A stretch of DNA of 52,527 nucleotides, from the NCBI GenBank assembly GCA_008534395.1, contig SHMQ01000016.1, positions 1 through 52,527 on the forward strand, given 5' to 3'. A program made the position numbers and the translations under genes. The stretch is from Candidatus Acidulodesulfobacterium acidiphilum (GTDB taxonomy: Bacteria; SZUA-79; Acidulodesulfobacterales; Acidulodesulfobacteraceae). Below are positions 16,061 through 26,160 of this stretch, one piece after another. The notes under the pieces are model-generated. The model had not been told where the DNA came from. It ran no database searches and worked only from the letters and a program-made list of their open reading frames with translations. Each line of letters opens with the position of its first letter. The stretch's first letter is position 1.

Positions 16061-18367
16061 ATGGATAATAATTTGGGGATTTATATATGTTCCGGCTGCG
16101 ATATCGGAAAAAGTCTTAATGTGGAAAGATTAATCAATACCGCGAAAGATTCCAATAAGCCTTTAGTATGCGTAAGCCATGAGTTTCTCTGCGGACCGGA
16201 AGGCATAAATCTCATAAAAAACGATATTTCCGAAAAAAAGATAAATAAAGTAGTAATAGCCGCCTGTTCGATGCGCGCCAAACAGGACGTTTTTAATTTC
16301 GACCAGTTTACTATTCATACCGAAAGGGTAAACTTAAGAGAGCACGTTATATGGATAAGCCCGCCGAACGATAATAATACCCAGCTTCTTGCCGAAGATT
16401 ATATAAATATGGGTGCATCGAGAGCAAAAAAATCTGCATTTCCGGAACCTTTAATTCAGGAGCTTAACAAAACCGTTCTCGTAGTAGGCGGCGGAGTTAC
16501 CGGTTTAAACGCATCCGTCAACGCCGCAAAAGCGGGTTACGGCGTAATTCTTGTCGAAAAAAAGCAGAATCTCGGCGGATTTCCTTTTTCAAAATATAAA
16601 AAATGGGAAACCAAGCCGCCTTTCGATAAAAATACTTGGATAATGGAAGGATTAGGCGAGCTGATAAACGAAGCGGAAAAATCCGATAAAATAAAAATAT
16701 ATAAAAATTCTAAAATTAAGTCTATATCGGGAGCTCCCGGCAAATTCAACGTAGAAATAGAATCGTCGGAAGGAAATTCAGGTTCTGAGCCTGTTAAAGA
16801 GATTGCGGGTTCTATCGTCGTTGCCACAGGCTGGAAGCCTTACGACGCAAAAAAATTAGATAATCTTGGATACGGGTTAACGCCGGATATTTTAACAAAC
16901 GTAGAATTAGAGGAACTTTTTTCCGAACTTTCAGACAACGGAAAATCCGAAAATTTTGCATTAAAAAGAAAATCGGACGGCAAGCCGGTTAAGTCGGTAT
17001 TGTTTGTTCAGTGTGCGGGTTCAAGGGACGAAAATCATCTTCCTTACTGTTCGACCGTTTGCTGTATGTCTTCCTTAAAAGAAGCCGCTTTAATCAGAAA
17101 GAACAATCCAGATGCAAATGTTTACATTATATACAAAGATATGAGAACTATGGGCGAATACGAAAACTTTTACAGAAAAATGCAGGACGACGAAGGTATT
17201 TTTATGGTTAAAGGCATTGTATCCGGCGTATCGCTCGACAAGAGCGGAAATACCATTGGCGTTAAAGTAAAAGATACCCTCTTTGGAGGAGATATCGATA
17301 TAAATACGGAAATGGTAGTTCTCGCTACGGGTATGGTTCCGAATTCCGGAGAGATAGAATTAAAAGATAATGCCGCATCTTTAAACGTAGGAAACATACA
17401 GTCTGCAAGCGGAGCATCCTGCCCGCCTTCCGTGCCCGTTTCGACGGCTCAGGTTCCGAAAAGCGGCTTGTTAAACCTTTCCTACAGGCAGGGTAAAGAA
17501 ATGCCCGACCTTGTTTACGGATTTCCGGATTCAAATTTTATATGCTTCCCCTACGAATCAAGAAGGACGGGAATATATCCCGCCGGTTCGGTAAGAATGC
17601 CTTTAGATACGGTTTTTTCGGTTGACGATGCTAAAGGAGCGGTTTTAAAGGCTATACAATGCATCGAGCAGACTTCTAAAGGCAGGGCGGTTCACCCCCG
17701 TTCAAACGATACTACATACCCATTTTTTGACCTTCCAAGATGTACGCAGTGTAAAAGATGCACCGAAGAATGTCCTTTCGGCGCAATAGACGAAGACGAA
17801 AAAGGAACGCCGCAGTATAATCCGGAAAGATGCAGGAGATGCGGCATATGCATGGGCGCATGTCCCGTAAGAATAATATCGTTTAAAAATTATTCGCCGG
17901 ATATTATAGGTTCTATGATTAAAAGCACGTACGTTCCGGAAGATCCGACCGACGAAAATTACAGGATACTTGTGTTTGCATGCGAAAACGACGCTTATCC
18001 TGCATTAGACGTACTTGGATTAAATAAAATGCAATTATCTTCCAATATAAGGGTTATTCCGGTAAGATGTCTCGGCTCTATAAATAACGTATGGTATGCC
18101 GATGCTCTTTCGAAAGGCATAGACGGCATTCTTTTGCTGGGCTGTAAATACGGAGACGACTATCAGTGCCATTTCACGAAAGGTTCGGAACTGGCTTCTT
18201 ACAGAATGGGAAACCTGAAGGAAACACTTACAAGGCTTGTTCTGGAAGAAGAAAGAGTCAGGCAGGTTCAGCTCGAATATACCGACTATATGAAACTGCC
18301 GGAAATAGTCGAAGACTTCGTTAATAAAGTTAAATCTCTTGGACCAAATCCATATAAAGGCTTTTAA
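16061..18367 (+). CDS. qmoB: QmoB, HdrA-like with MvhD-like C-terminus
   Basis: The 768-aa QmoB has an N-terminal HdrA-type region with SGCDIG and AACSMRAKQ, an FAD motif VVGGGVTGLN (141-150), and a second flavin half with QCAGSRDENHLPYC. Around 560-610 come two ferredoxin motifs (CTQCKRCTEECP and CRRCGICMGACP). The last 125 or so residues resemble MvhD, the delta subunit of methyl-viologen hydrogenase, with RCLGS and GCKYGDDYQCH. It shares much of its core with QmoA, as expected for these paralogues. AGGAAGGAG precedes the ATG, and qmoC follows by 15 nt. Confidence 0.94.
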   Translation: MDNNLGIYICSGCDIGKSLNVERLINTAKDSNKPLVCVSHEFLCGPEGINLIKNDISEKKINKVVIAACSMRAKQDVFNFDQFTIHTERVNLREHVIWISPPNDNNTQLLAEDYINMGASRAKKSAFPEPLIQELNKTVLVVGGGVTGLNASVNAAKAGYGVILVEKKQNLGGFPFSKYKKWETKPPFDKNTWIMEGLGELINEAEKSDKIKIYKNSKIKSISGAPGKFNVEIESSEGNSGSEPVKEIAGSIVVATGWKPYDAKKLDNLGYGLTPDILTNVELEELFSELSDNGKSENFALKRKSDGKPVKSVLFVQCAGSRDENHLPYCSTVCCMSSLKEAALIRKNNPDANVYIIYKDMRTMGEYENFYRKMQDDEGIFMVKGIVSGVSLDKSGNTIGVKVKDTLFGGDIDINTEMVVLATGMVPNSGEIELKDNAASLNVGNIQSASGASCPPSVPVSTAQVPKSGLLNLSYRQGKEMPDLVYGFPDSNFICFPYESRRTGIYPAGSVRMPLDTVFSVDDAKGAVLKAIQCIEQTSKGRAVHPRSNDTTYPFFDLPRCTQCKRCTEECPFGAIDEDEKGTPQYNPERCRRCGICMGACPVRIISFKNYSPDIIGSMIKSTYVPEDPTDENYRILVFACENDAYPALDVLGLNKMQLSSNIRVIPVRCLGSINNVWYADALSKGIDGILLLGCKYGDDYQCHFTKGSELASYRMGNLKETLTRLVLEEERVRQVQLEYTDYMKLPEIVEDFVNKVKSLGPNPYKGF

Positions 18368-18382
18368 GATAGGGAGGATATT

Positions 18383-19546
18383 TTGAATAACACAGTTATT
18401 AAGACCGACAACGAGTTGGTTAAATATATAAAAGAAGTAGGCGAAAGCAATTTTAAAAAATGCTTTCAGTGCGGCACGTGTTCCGCGGTATGTCCTTTGT
18501 CGACGGAGGACAGGCCGTTTCCGCGAAAAGAAATGATAATGGCGGGATGGGGAATGAAAGAACAGCTGACCGCCGATTTAGACCCGTGGTTATGCTATTA
18601 TTGCGGTGAATGTTCCAAGAACTGTCCAAGGAAAGCAGAACCGGGCGAACTTATGATGTCGCTGCGCCGTTTTTTAATAAGCGCATACGACTGGACGGGG
18701 ATTTCCAAAATATTATATAAGTCTAAATATGCAGAGTACATCGCAATATTAATAGTAGCGCTGGGAGTTTTGCTTGAGTGGGCGGTTATATTCGGACTTC
18801 ATCCTGCCGCCGGAGCGACTCTTGCGCAGGCGGTATCTCCTGATAAAGTAGATTATTTCTTTGACTGGCCTATATCGGCTTTTCTTGCAATTATGCTGAC
18901 GTCTTTCATATACAATATGTACCGCAAGACGGTATTGAGCGATAAAAGCGTGAAAATCCCTTTGAGTCTTTACGTTACTGAGGCTTGGTCGTTAATATTC
19001 AATTTTTTTACGCAGTACAGATATGCAAAATGCGACGATTCCGAAGAGTCTGCATCAAAAAAACTTGCTTCGGGAAAGTATAATTTTTGGCTTGCGCATC
19101 TTTTTTTAATGATAAGCTATGTATCCCTGTTTGTAGCCATCGTTTTTTTCTTAGACTGGTTTCAAAGCGAAAACAGCATGCCGTATCTTCATATAGTTTT
19201 ATTCGATTATTTTGCCAGTATAGGATTAATTTTCGGAACTATATATTTTATAATTAAAAGATTTTCTAAGAAAATAGAAAGAAGCAAATTTTCCCATCAT
19301 ACCGACTGGATGTTCGTAACGCTGTTGTTCTTAACCGCAGTCAGCGGAGTTTTGCTCAGGGCGGCTATAGTTTATAACTATTCGGTATCGGCTATTTTTT
19401 ATATATACCTGATTCATTTAATGATATTATTTCCGATGCTTGTAATAGAAGTTCCTTTTTCTAAATGGTCGCATCTTGCTTACAGACCGGTTGCCGTATA
19501 TTTTGCAAATTTAAAAGAAAAAGCTAAAAACCTAAGCAATAATTAA
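18383..19546 (+). CDS. qmoC: QmoC, fused HdrC and cytochrome b
   Basis: QmoC anchors the Qmo complex and takes electrons from menaquinol. The 387-aa protein starts at TTG 18383 after GGGAGG. An N-terminal HdrC domain has C27, C30, C33, C37 and C70, C73, C76, C80 for two [4Fe-4S] clusters. From about 118 on there are roughly six membrane helices of the HdrE/NarI type with several His residues for haem b (for example in FWLAHLFLM and IHLMILFP). The N-terminal and membrane parts being fused in one chain is the normal QmoC form. Confidence 0.94.
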   Translation: MNNTVIKTDNELVKYIKEVGESNFKKCFQCGTCSAVCPLSTEDRPFPRKEMIMAGWGMKEQLTADLDPWLCYYCGECSKNCPRKAEPGELMMSLRRFLISAYDWTGISKILYKSKYAEYIAILIVALGVLLEWAVIFGLHPAAGATLAQAVSPDKVDYFFDWPISAFLAIMLTSFIYNMYRKTVLSDKSVKIPLSLYVTEAWSLIFNFFTQYRYAKCDDSEESASKKLASGKYNFWLAHLFLMISYVSLFVAIVFFLDWFQSENSMPYLHIVLFDYFASIGLIFGTIYFIIKRFSKKIERSKFSHHTDWMFVTLLFLTAVSGVLLRAAIVYNYSVSAIFYIYLIHLMILFPMLVIEVPFSKWSHLAYRPVAVYFANLKEKAKNLSNN

Positions 19547-19548
19547 TG

Positions 19549-19571
19549 CTTTAACATGTGTAATGTTAAAG
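19549..19571 (+). terminator. small hairpin between qmoC and hppA
   Basis: CTTTAACAT (19549-19557) pairs with ATGTTAAAG (19563-19571) around GTGTA. It is 9 bp and AT-rich, followed by AAATTTTAA. It would be a weak structure at best, leaving hppA co-transcribed with qmo. Confidence 0.3.
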
Positions 19572-19616
19572 AAATTTTAATAATAATTAAAAATTTAATT
19601 TAGGGGGTTTTAGGTT

Positions 19617-21728
19617 ATGAGTCTATTTGACAAAGCAATGATTTTCGGAATTATTGCGGGTCTTATCGCCGTTATCTACAGCATAGCGGTAACGGTATGG
19701 GCTATGAAGCAGGACGAAGGTTCGGACAGAATGAAACAGATAGCCAAGGCTATTCAGGAAGGCGCCACGGCTTTTCTTAACAGACAGTACAGGACGGTAG
19801 CTATAGTCGGTATCATCATTTTCGTATTGATACTTATCGGCGGATTATGGGTGCCTCAGTTCGGACTTCTTACGGCATGCGGATTCGCTTTGGGCGCTTT
19901 TTTATCGGCATTGGCAGGTTACTTAGGCATGTTTAATGCTGTGCGAGCGAACATAAGAACTGCCCAGATTGCCCATAAAGGCGTAAAACCTGCATTGAAG
20001 TTTGCATTTAAAGGCGGTTCTGTTACCGGTTTAATGGTTTTAGGTCTCGGCGTACTAGGTATATCGGTTTTTATGTTAATCGGAAAACATACGAGCGGGC
20101 TTGAAGGTGTAATAAATTCATTGATAGGTTTCGCTTTCGGTTGCAGTCTTATTTCCGTATTTGCAAGGCTTGGCGGCGGCATATATACTAAAGCGGCAGA
20201 CGTGGGTGCAGACCTCGTCGGAAAAGTAGAAGCCGGAATTCCGGAAGACGACCCAAGAAACCCCGCGGTTATTGCAGACCAGGTCGGAGATAACGTAGGC
20301 GACTGTGCGGGTATGGCGGCAGACGTATTTGAAACTTTTGCGGTTACAATTATTGCGTCTATACTGCTTGCATATTCGACATTTAAAGCAGGATTAAACG
20401 GAGGCGGCAGCGGTTTAATGCACGGTATACTTTACCCGCTTCTTTTGGGCGGCATCGCAGTTTTTACCTCGATAATCGGCGTATTTTTCGTAAGCGCTCC
20501 TACTAAAGAAAAAATTATGCAGGGTCTTTATAAAGGACTGTTTGTTACGGGAATAGTTTCCGCAGTTGCTTACTATTTCTTTACAATGGCTTTTATGAAG
20601 CATGTTGGAAACTATTCTGCAATGGATTATTATTATGCAGCTTTAGTAGGTCTTGTTTTAACAGGACTAATTATAGTAATAACCGATTATTTTACGTCGA
20701 CTGAATTTTCTCCTGTTAAATCCATAGCGGAAGCATCTACTACCGGTCACGGAACTAATATTATAGCGGGTCTCGCAGTCGGACAAATGGCGACGGCGCT
20801 TCCCGTTATAGCGATAGTATTTGGAATTTTGATTTCTTATCACTTCGCAGGCTTTTACGGCGTAGCAGTTGCCGCTTCCAGTATGCTTTCAATGTCCGGT
20901 ATGGTTATCGCCGTAGATTCGTTTGGGCCTATAACGGATAACGCAGGCGGCATAGCCGAAATGAGCGAACTTCCGGAAGACGTCAGGGAAACCACCGACG
21001 CTCTTGACGCAGTCGGCAATACGACAAAAGCAGTAACGAAAGGATATGCAATAGGCTCGGCGGCTCTTGCGGCTATCGTTCTTTTCGGGGAATATTCTAA
21101 TTTGATACAAAATGGTTACGTAAAAGCTGGACTAGAAAAAATATCGTTTTCGATACATCAGCCTATGGTGCTGATAGGACTTTTCCTTGGCGCGATGCTT
21201 CCTTATATTTTTGCTTCACTTGCAATGAAGTCGGTCGGTAAAGCTGCCGGCGACATAGTAGTCGAAGTCAGGAGACAGTTTAAAGAAATTCCCGGCATTA
21301 TGGAAGGAACCGGAAAGCCTGAATACGGCAAATGCGTCGATATAGTTACGAAATCTTCCTTAAGGGAAATGATACTTCCTGCATTTATTCCGATTGCGGG
21401 TCCGATAGTATTCGGTCTTACGATGGGACCTCAAGTTCTTGGCGGTATATTATTGGGAACTATTATATCAGGTCTTTTTGTCGCTATATCTATGACGAGC
21501 GGCGGAGCGGCATGGGATAACGCAAAAAAACTTATAGAAAAAGGATTTGAATATAACGGGCAGACGTACCGCAAAGGCAGCGAAGCACACAAAGCCGCAG
21601 TTACAGGCGACACAGTCGGCGATCCTTACAAAGATACCGCCGGTCCTGCAATTAACCCGATGATTAAGGTCGTCAACATTTTCACGATTTTAATAATACC
21701 CATAGTTTTATTGCTCTGGGCGCATTAA
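19617..21728 (+). CDS. hppA: membrane H+-translocating pyrophosphatase, K+-independent type
   Basis: The 703-aa protein, with about 16 membrane helices, has the membrane pyrophosphatase signature [13 protein letters not shown] (195-207) and [15 protein letters not shown]. It hydrolyses PPi and exports protons. At [10 protein letters not shown], residue K471 (with T474) is the combination of K+-independent enzymes; K+-dependent ones have Ala and Gly there. Its place directly after sat-apr-qmo fits removal of PPi made by Sat, which pulls sulfate activation while conserving energy. A bidirectional terminator follows. Confidence 0.96.
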   Translation: MSLFDKAMIFGIIAGLIAVIYSIAVTVWAMKQDEGSDRMKQIAKAIQEGATAFLNRQYRTVAIVGIIIFVLILIGGLWVPQFGLLTACGFALGAFLSALAGYLGMFNAVRANIRTAQIAHKGVKPALKFAFKGGSVTGLMVLGLGVLGISVFMLIGKHTSGLEGVINSLIGFAFGCSLISVFARLGGGIYTKAADVGADLVGKVEAGIPEDDPRNPAVIADQVGDNVGDCAGMAADVFETFAVTIIASILLAYSTFKAGLNGGGSGLMHGILYPLLLGGIAVFTSIIGVFFVSAPTKEKIMQGLYKGLFVTGIVSAVAYYFFTMAFMKHVGNYSAMDYYYAALVGLVLTGLIIVITDYFTSTEFSPVKSIAEASTTGHGTNIIAGLAVGQMATALPVIAIVFGILISYHFAGFYGVAVAASSMLSMSGMVIAVDSFGPITDNAGGIAEMSELPEDVRETTDALDAVGNTTKAVTKGYAIGSAALAAIVLFGEYSNLIQNGYVKAGLEKISFSIHQPMVLIGLFLGAMLPYIFASLAMKSVGKAAGDIVVEVRRQFKEIPGIMEGTGKPEYGKCVDIVTKSSLREMILPAFIPIAGPIVFGLTMGPQVLGGILLGTIISGLFVAISMTSGGAAWDNAKKLIEKGFEYNGQTYRKGSEAHKAAVTGDTVGDPYKDTAGPAINPMIKVVNIFTILIIPIVLLLWAH

Positions 21729-21760
21729 TATAAATAGTAATAAACAATAAAAGCAAAAAA

Positions 21761-21803
21761 ACAAAAAAGTGGTCAGATTAATTTAATCTGACCACTTTTT
21801 TGT
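21761..21803 (+). terminator. bidirectional terminator between hppA and tadA
   Basis: A perfect 19-bp stem (21761-21779 with 21785-21803) has an AATTT loop. It carries an A-run on the left and TTTTTTGT on the right, so it can stop transcription from both convergent genes. Its arms contain GGTCAGATT/AATCTGACC, nearly the end sequence of the repeat elements at 27.4, 28.9 and 40.6 kb. Confidence 0.8.
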
Positions 21804-21827
21804 CGGATTAATTTTACGCTAAACCCA

Positions 21828-22292
21828 TCAGCTTACAGATTTATTATACCTTATATTTTCGCGTTTCGATTTAAAAAACGACTTTAACAGCCTTGACGAT
21901 TCTTCATTCATTATGCCGCCTATAATTTCGATTTTTCCGCCCAAAATAGAACTTGAAACGCCGCCTTTCGGGTCTGACGCTCCGTAAACTACTTTGCCGA
22001 TTCTCGATAAAAGAATAGCGCCGCAGCACATTATGCACGGCTCAAGAGTAACGTAAAGCGAACATTCGTCTAAACGCCAGTTGCGAAGTTTTTTTTGCGC
22101 CGCTAAAATAGCATTTATTTCGGCGTGCATAATACAGGAAATATTGCTTTCGACCGTGTTAAAAGCGGAAGAAATAACCTCGCCGCCGCCGCTTATTATA
22201 ACCGCTCCAACCGGAACCTCGTCGCCGTCCAGCGCTTTTTCGGCTTCCTTTAAAGCAAAATTCATAAAATATTTATCGTCAAATTTATTCAT
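21828..22292 (-). CDS. tadA: tRNA-specific adenosine deaminase
   Basis: TadA converts the wobble adenosine of tRNA-Arg(ACG) to inosine. The 154-aa protein has the zinc deaminase motifs: HAEI with H56 and catalytic E58, and EPCIMCCG with C86 and C89. EVPVGAVI lies near the N-terminus. It is the only gene on the minus strand, convergent with hppA and divergent from lipA. A free-nucleobase deaminase is less likely given the length and MHAE context. No Shine-Dalgarno is visible. Confidence 0.88.
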   Translation of the reverse strand: MNKFDDKYFMNFALKEAEKALDGDEVPVGAVIISGGGEVISSAFNTVESNISCIMHAEINAILAAQKKLRNWRLDECSLYVTLEPCIMCCGAILLSRIGKVVYGASDPKGGVSSSILGGKIEIIGGIMNEESSRLLKSFFKSKRENIRYNKSVS

Positions 22293-22370
22293 TCTTGATA
22301 TATTATTATATAAATTTATCGAAAATTTAAAAACCTTTAAAATTAGTAAAATAAAACATTCAAAATACGA

Positions 22371-22399
22371 TTGAAATTTATAGACGTTTTATGTATTAT
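22371..22399 (+). promoter_or_regulatory. candidate promoter for lipA
   Basis: TTGAAA (22371-22376) and TATTAT (22394-22399) are 17 nt apart in the divergent tadA-lipA gap. The leader would be about 110 nt. The rest of the 223-nt gap is plain AT-rich sequence. Confidence 0.4.
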
Positions 22400-22515
22400 T
22401 ATATAACGGATAAGCTGTATATTAATATGATAATATATATGGCAGAATAAATAAAAAAACGATAAAATAATATAATAATAAGCGCATTAGATTAAATAGA
22501 TAATGCGGATATAAA

Positions 22516-23430
22516 ATGAACGAAAGACTCCCCGATTATTTAAAAAAAGAGATTCTAAAAATCAAGTCCAGAAAAGATATTTTCGAGACGTCTAAAATTA
22601 TTAAGGAAAAAGAGCTTAATACCGTCTGTTCTTCGTCCAGATGCCCGAACCTGCATCTCTGCTTTTCAAATAAAACAGCAACTTTTCTGCTTCTCGGCAA
22701 CAAATGCACAAGAAAATGCCCCTTCTGCAATATAGAGCATATGGATATAGAAACACGATACACAGAACCTGCCTCGCATGCGCTTTCATCGGCAACCGCC
22801 GCCGTCGATACTCTCGAACCTCAAAAAGTAGCATATGCCGTAAAAACCCTTGAATTAAAACATGCCGTAATAACAATGGTTACAAGAGACGATTTATATG
22901 ACGGAGGCGCCGATATTTTGATTAAAACCATAAAAGAAATAAGAAAAACTAGCGACTGTAAAGTCGTAGAAGTTTTAACGTCCGATTTTAACGGAAACAT
23001 TAAGTCCGCGTTAGACGTTGCCGAAAGCGGTGTAGATATTTTCGGACACAACATGGAAACGGTAGAAAGGCTTTATGCAGATATCAGGCCTTCAAGCTCA
23101 TATAAGAGGTCTTTGAACCTGCTTAAAACAGTAAAACAAGAAAAGCCGGATATCGTTACGAAATCCGGTATTATGGTCGGGCTTGGAGAAGACGACGGCG
23201 AAGTTTTTCAGACTATCGACGATATGATAGATAACGGCGTAGAATTTATTACGATAGGACAGTATTTAAGACCATCACTTGAAAATATTCCCGTACAAAG
23301 ATACATTCCTTTAAATAAATTTATAGAATATAAAAATTATGCAAACAAAAAAGGCGTAAAACAGGTGTTTGCCGCTCCGCTTGTAAGAAGCTCTTTCGGC
23401 GCCGAAAAGTTTTTTAAGCACTCGTATTAA
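22516..23430 (+). CDS. lipA: lipoyl synthase
   Basis: LipA inserts two sulfur atoms into protein-bound octanoyl chains. The 304-aa radical SAM protein has the auxiliary cluster motif C38-x4-C43-x5-C49 and the SAM cluster C64-x3-C68-x2-C71 (CTRKCPFC). TATF precedes the SAM motif, and the C-terminal RSSF motif (PLVRSSFGAEKF) supplies the serine ligand of the auxiliary cluster. No lipB or lipoate-dependent enzyme is beside it, so its client proteins cannot be read from context. Confidence 0.95.
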   Translation: MNERLPDYLKKEILKIKSRKDIFETSKIIKEKELNTVCSSSRCPNLHLCFSNKTATFLLLGNKCTRKCPFCNIEHMDIETRYTEPASHALSSATAAVDTLEPQKVAYAVKTLELKHAVITMVTRDDLYDGGADILIKTIKEIRKTSDCKVVEVLTSDFNGNIKSALDVAESGVDIFGHNMETVERLYADIRPSSSYKRSLNLLKTVKQEKPDIVTKSGIMVGLGEDDGEVFQTIDDMIDNGVEFITIGQYLRPSLENIPVQRYIPLNKFIEYKNYANKKGVKQVFAAPLVRSSFGAEKFFKHSY

Positions 23431-23522
23431 AAACGCACCTCATTTTATTATTTATTTTATCTGAGCAAAATAATATAATATAAAACTATTATATTATTTA
23501 TATAATTTCGGAGAAATTTATC

Positions 23523-24734
23523 ATGACAGAAGATTTTGAGACTATTAAAAGGCTTCCGCCCTATGTTTTTGCCGAGGTAAATAAAATAAAAATGGAAGCC
23601 AGAAAAAGGGGCGACGATATTATAGACCTCGGAATGGGCAATCCAGATTCTCCTACTCCGGATTATATAATAGAAAAGCTGATAGAAGCATCGAGGCATC
23701 CTAAAAATCACAGATATTCGGTATCCAGAGGAATTTATAAACTTAGGCTTGCCATAGTAAATATGTATAAGAGAAATTACGGCGTCGAACTCGATCCGGA
23801 CTCCGAGGCTATCGTTACTATGGGTATAAAAGAAGGATTGAGCCACCTTATGCTGGCGATTATAAATAAAGGCGACGTAGCCTTCGTGCCGAACCCTACT
23901 TATCCTATCCATGCATACAGCGTTATTATTGCGGGAGGAGACGTCAGGAGCATACCTTTAATTCCGGGCGAAGATTTTTTTGAACATCTTATGACGGCGC
24001 TTAAACAGACTTGGCCTAAACCGAAGGTTATCGTTTTAAGTTTTCCTCATAATCCTACTACCGTCACCGTAGAACTTGATTTTTTTGAAAAATTAGTCGA
24101 TTTTGCCAAAGAAAACAACATATATATAATACATGACAATGCATACGCCGATTTGACTTTCGACGGATACAAAGCTCCCAGTTTTTTACAGGCAAAGGGC
24201 GCAAAAGACGTAGGAATAGAATTTTTTTCTATGTCGAAAAGCTACAGTATGGCGGGGTTCAGGGTAGGTTTTGCGCTGGGCAATCCAACCCTTATAAATG
24301 CGCTTTCCAGAATAAAAAGCTATTTGGATTACGGAATGTTTCAGCCTATACAGATAGCTTCCATAATAGCCCTCAACGAAGAAATGGAACATAACGCCGT
24401 AAGCGATATGGTTTTGCACTATAAAAAAAGAAGGGACGTACTTATAGAAAGTTTCAGGTTTGCCGGCTGGCACATAGAAAAACCCAAAGCTACCATGTTT
24501 GTATGGGGTAAAATACCGAGCCGGTTTCTCGATGCGGGAATTAAATCGCTCGAATTTTCAAAATTATTATTAGATAATGCAAAGGTTGCGGTTTCTCCGG
24601 GAATAGGATTCGGAGAATACGGCGACGAATACGTCCGCTTTGCTTTAGTGGAAAACGAGATGAGGATAAGACAGGCGTCTAAAGGAGTAAAACATTTCAT
24701 AAATAACGAAGAGTTTATACGCAAAGCCGTTTAA
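23523..24734 (+). CDS. class I/II PLP aminotransferase, AlaC-like
   Basis: A 403-aa fold-type I aminotransferase has the PLP-binding lysine in [15 protein letters not shown] and the NPTT and HDNAYADL motifs. It most resembles the AlaC group (glutamate-pyruvate transaminase) and could also act as an aspartate or LL-diaminopimelate aminotransferase. It is directly upstream of homoserine dehydrogenase, a pairing common in this part of the bacteria, so a role in aspartate- or pyruvate-family amino acids is likely. The exact substrate cannot be read from sequence. GGAG precedes the ATG. Confidence 0.82.
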   Translation: MTEDFETIKRLPPYVFAEVNKIKMEARKRGDDIIDLGMGNPDSPTPDYIIEKLIEASRHPKNHRYSVSRGIYKLRLAIVNMYKRNYGVELDPDSEAIVTMGIKEGLSHLMLAIINKGDVAFVPNPTYPIHAYSVIIAGGDVRSIPLIPGEDFFEHLMTALKQTWPKPKVIVLSFPHNPTTVTVELDFFEKLVDFAKENNIYIIHDNAYADLTFDGYKAPSFLQAKGAKDVGIEFFSMSKSYSMAGFRVGFALGNPTLINALSRIKSYLDYGMFQPIQIASIIALNEEMEHNAVSDMVLHYKKRRDVLIESFRFAGWHIEKPKATMFVWGKIPSRFLDAGIKSLEFSKLLLDNAKVAVSPGIGFGEYGDEYVRFALVENEMRIRQASKGVKHFINNEEFIRKAV

Positions 24735-24797
24735 AACAATACTTTTTTTATTGTAAATATTCATTAAATTATATAAATTATGTTAAAACTATAAAAT

Positions 24798-26099
24798 ATG
24801 AAAAAATCTGTCAACATTGGACTTTTTGGTTTCGGTACCGTCGCTTCAAGTTTTTACCACATTTTTTCCGAGCAGAAAAATGAAATCGACGGCGTATTTT
24901 CGGTTCCGGTTAATATAAAAAAAATATTTACCCGCGGCGGCAGCCATCCTGTACCGGAAAATATTAAAAAACTCCTCGTTAAAAGCGCCGCCGATATAAT
25001 AGAAGACAAAGAAATAGACATCGTAATAGAGCTTATAGGCGGAATAGAACCGGCAAAAAGTTTTATTCTTCAGGCTATTTCAAGCGGAAAAAATATAATT
25101 ACTGCAAATAAAGCTCTTCTTGCGGAACACGGAGAAGAGATATTTAAAAAATCAGCCGCAAAAAAAGTGCATATAGGATTTGAAGCTGCCGTCGGCGGCG
25201 GTATTCCTATATTGCGTTCTATCAAAAACGGACTTGCGGGCGACGAAATTAAATCGGTCTATTCTATAATAAACGGAACGTCGAATTTCATACTATCGAA
25301 AATGACTAAAGAAGGCGGAAAGTTTGAAGACGTTCTTAAAAAAGCGCAGGAAAAAGGATATGCCGAAGCCGACCCGTCTTTAGACATAAACGGCACGGAC
25401 AGTGCCCATAAACTTGCTATTTTAGGCAGGCTGGCGTTTTCGACGAGCCTGTCTATGGACGATATTATAATAGAAGGCATTGAAAATATAACGCAGTTAG
25501 ACATCAGTTTCGCAAAAGAACTCGGCTACGTTATAAAACTTTTGGGCATTCTCAAAAACGAAGACTCCAAAATAGAAATAAGGGTTCATCCTACTTTAAT
25601 TCCGTCTTCGAGCATTATATCGAAGGTTGACGGCGTTTTTAACGCATTTCTAGTCAATACTAAATTTGCCGGACCGTTAAGCCTTACCGGTTACGGAGCC
25701 GGAGGAAATCCTACCGCCAGCGCCGTCATGGGAGATCTGGTAGAAACTATTTCCGGAATAATAAACGGCGAAAGCAGGCATGATTTTATTATGTCTAAAG
25801 TTAAAAACAGACTTAATATAAAAACAAAAAAAGATATAATTTCAAGGTATTATTTAAGGTTTTCGGCTATGGACAGACCGGGAGTGCTGTCTAAAATATC
25901 CGGTATTCTCGGAGAAAATTCTATAAGCATCAGCTCGATGATTCAAAAAGGCAGAAAAGTCGAAGGCTCCGTTCCTATAGTAATCACCACTCATGAGGCA
26001 AACGAAGCCGAATTGTTTAAGAGCGTAGAAAAATGCGACAAATTAGACGTTATTACGGCTAAGACTATGGTTTTAAGGATAGAAGACAAAATCGAGTAA
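24798..26099 (+). CDS. hom: homoserine dehydrogenase
   Basis: Hom reduces aspartate semialdehyde to homoserine with NAD(P)H. The 433-aa protein has an N-terminal Rossmann motif GLFGFGTVA (8-16), the central INGTSNFIL region and a C-terminal ACT domain from about 353, which allows feedback control by threonine in this family. No strong ribosome site is seen before the ATG. thrC follows by 61 nt and the presumed homoserine kinase after that, making a threonine operon. Confidence 0.95.
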   Translation: MKKSVNIGLFGFGTVASSFYHIFSEQKNEIDGVFSVPVNIKKIFTRGGSHPVPENIKKLLVKSAADIIEDKEIDIVIELIGGIEPAKSFILQAISSGKNIITANKALLAEHGEEIFKKSAAKKVHIGFEAAVGGGIPILRSIKNGLAGDEIKSVYSIINGTSNFILSKMTKEGGKFEDVLKKAQEKGYAEADPSLDINGTDSAHKLAILGRLAFSTSLSMDDIIIEGIENITQLDISFAKELGYVIKLLGILKNEDSKIEIRVHPTLIPSSSIISKVDGVFNAFLVNTKFAGPLSLTGYGAGGNPTASAVMGDLVETISGIINGESRHDFIMSKVKNRLNIKTKKDIISRYYLRFSAMDRPGVLSKISGILGENSISISSMIQKGRKVEGSVPIVITTHEANEAELFKSVEKCDKLDVITAKTMVLRIEDKIE

Positions 26100-26160
26100 T
26101 TCAAACAAATAAAACAAATCAATCAAAAAATAACTCATAAAAAGACTGACGGAGGGAAGT

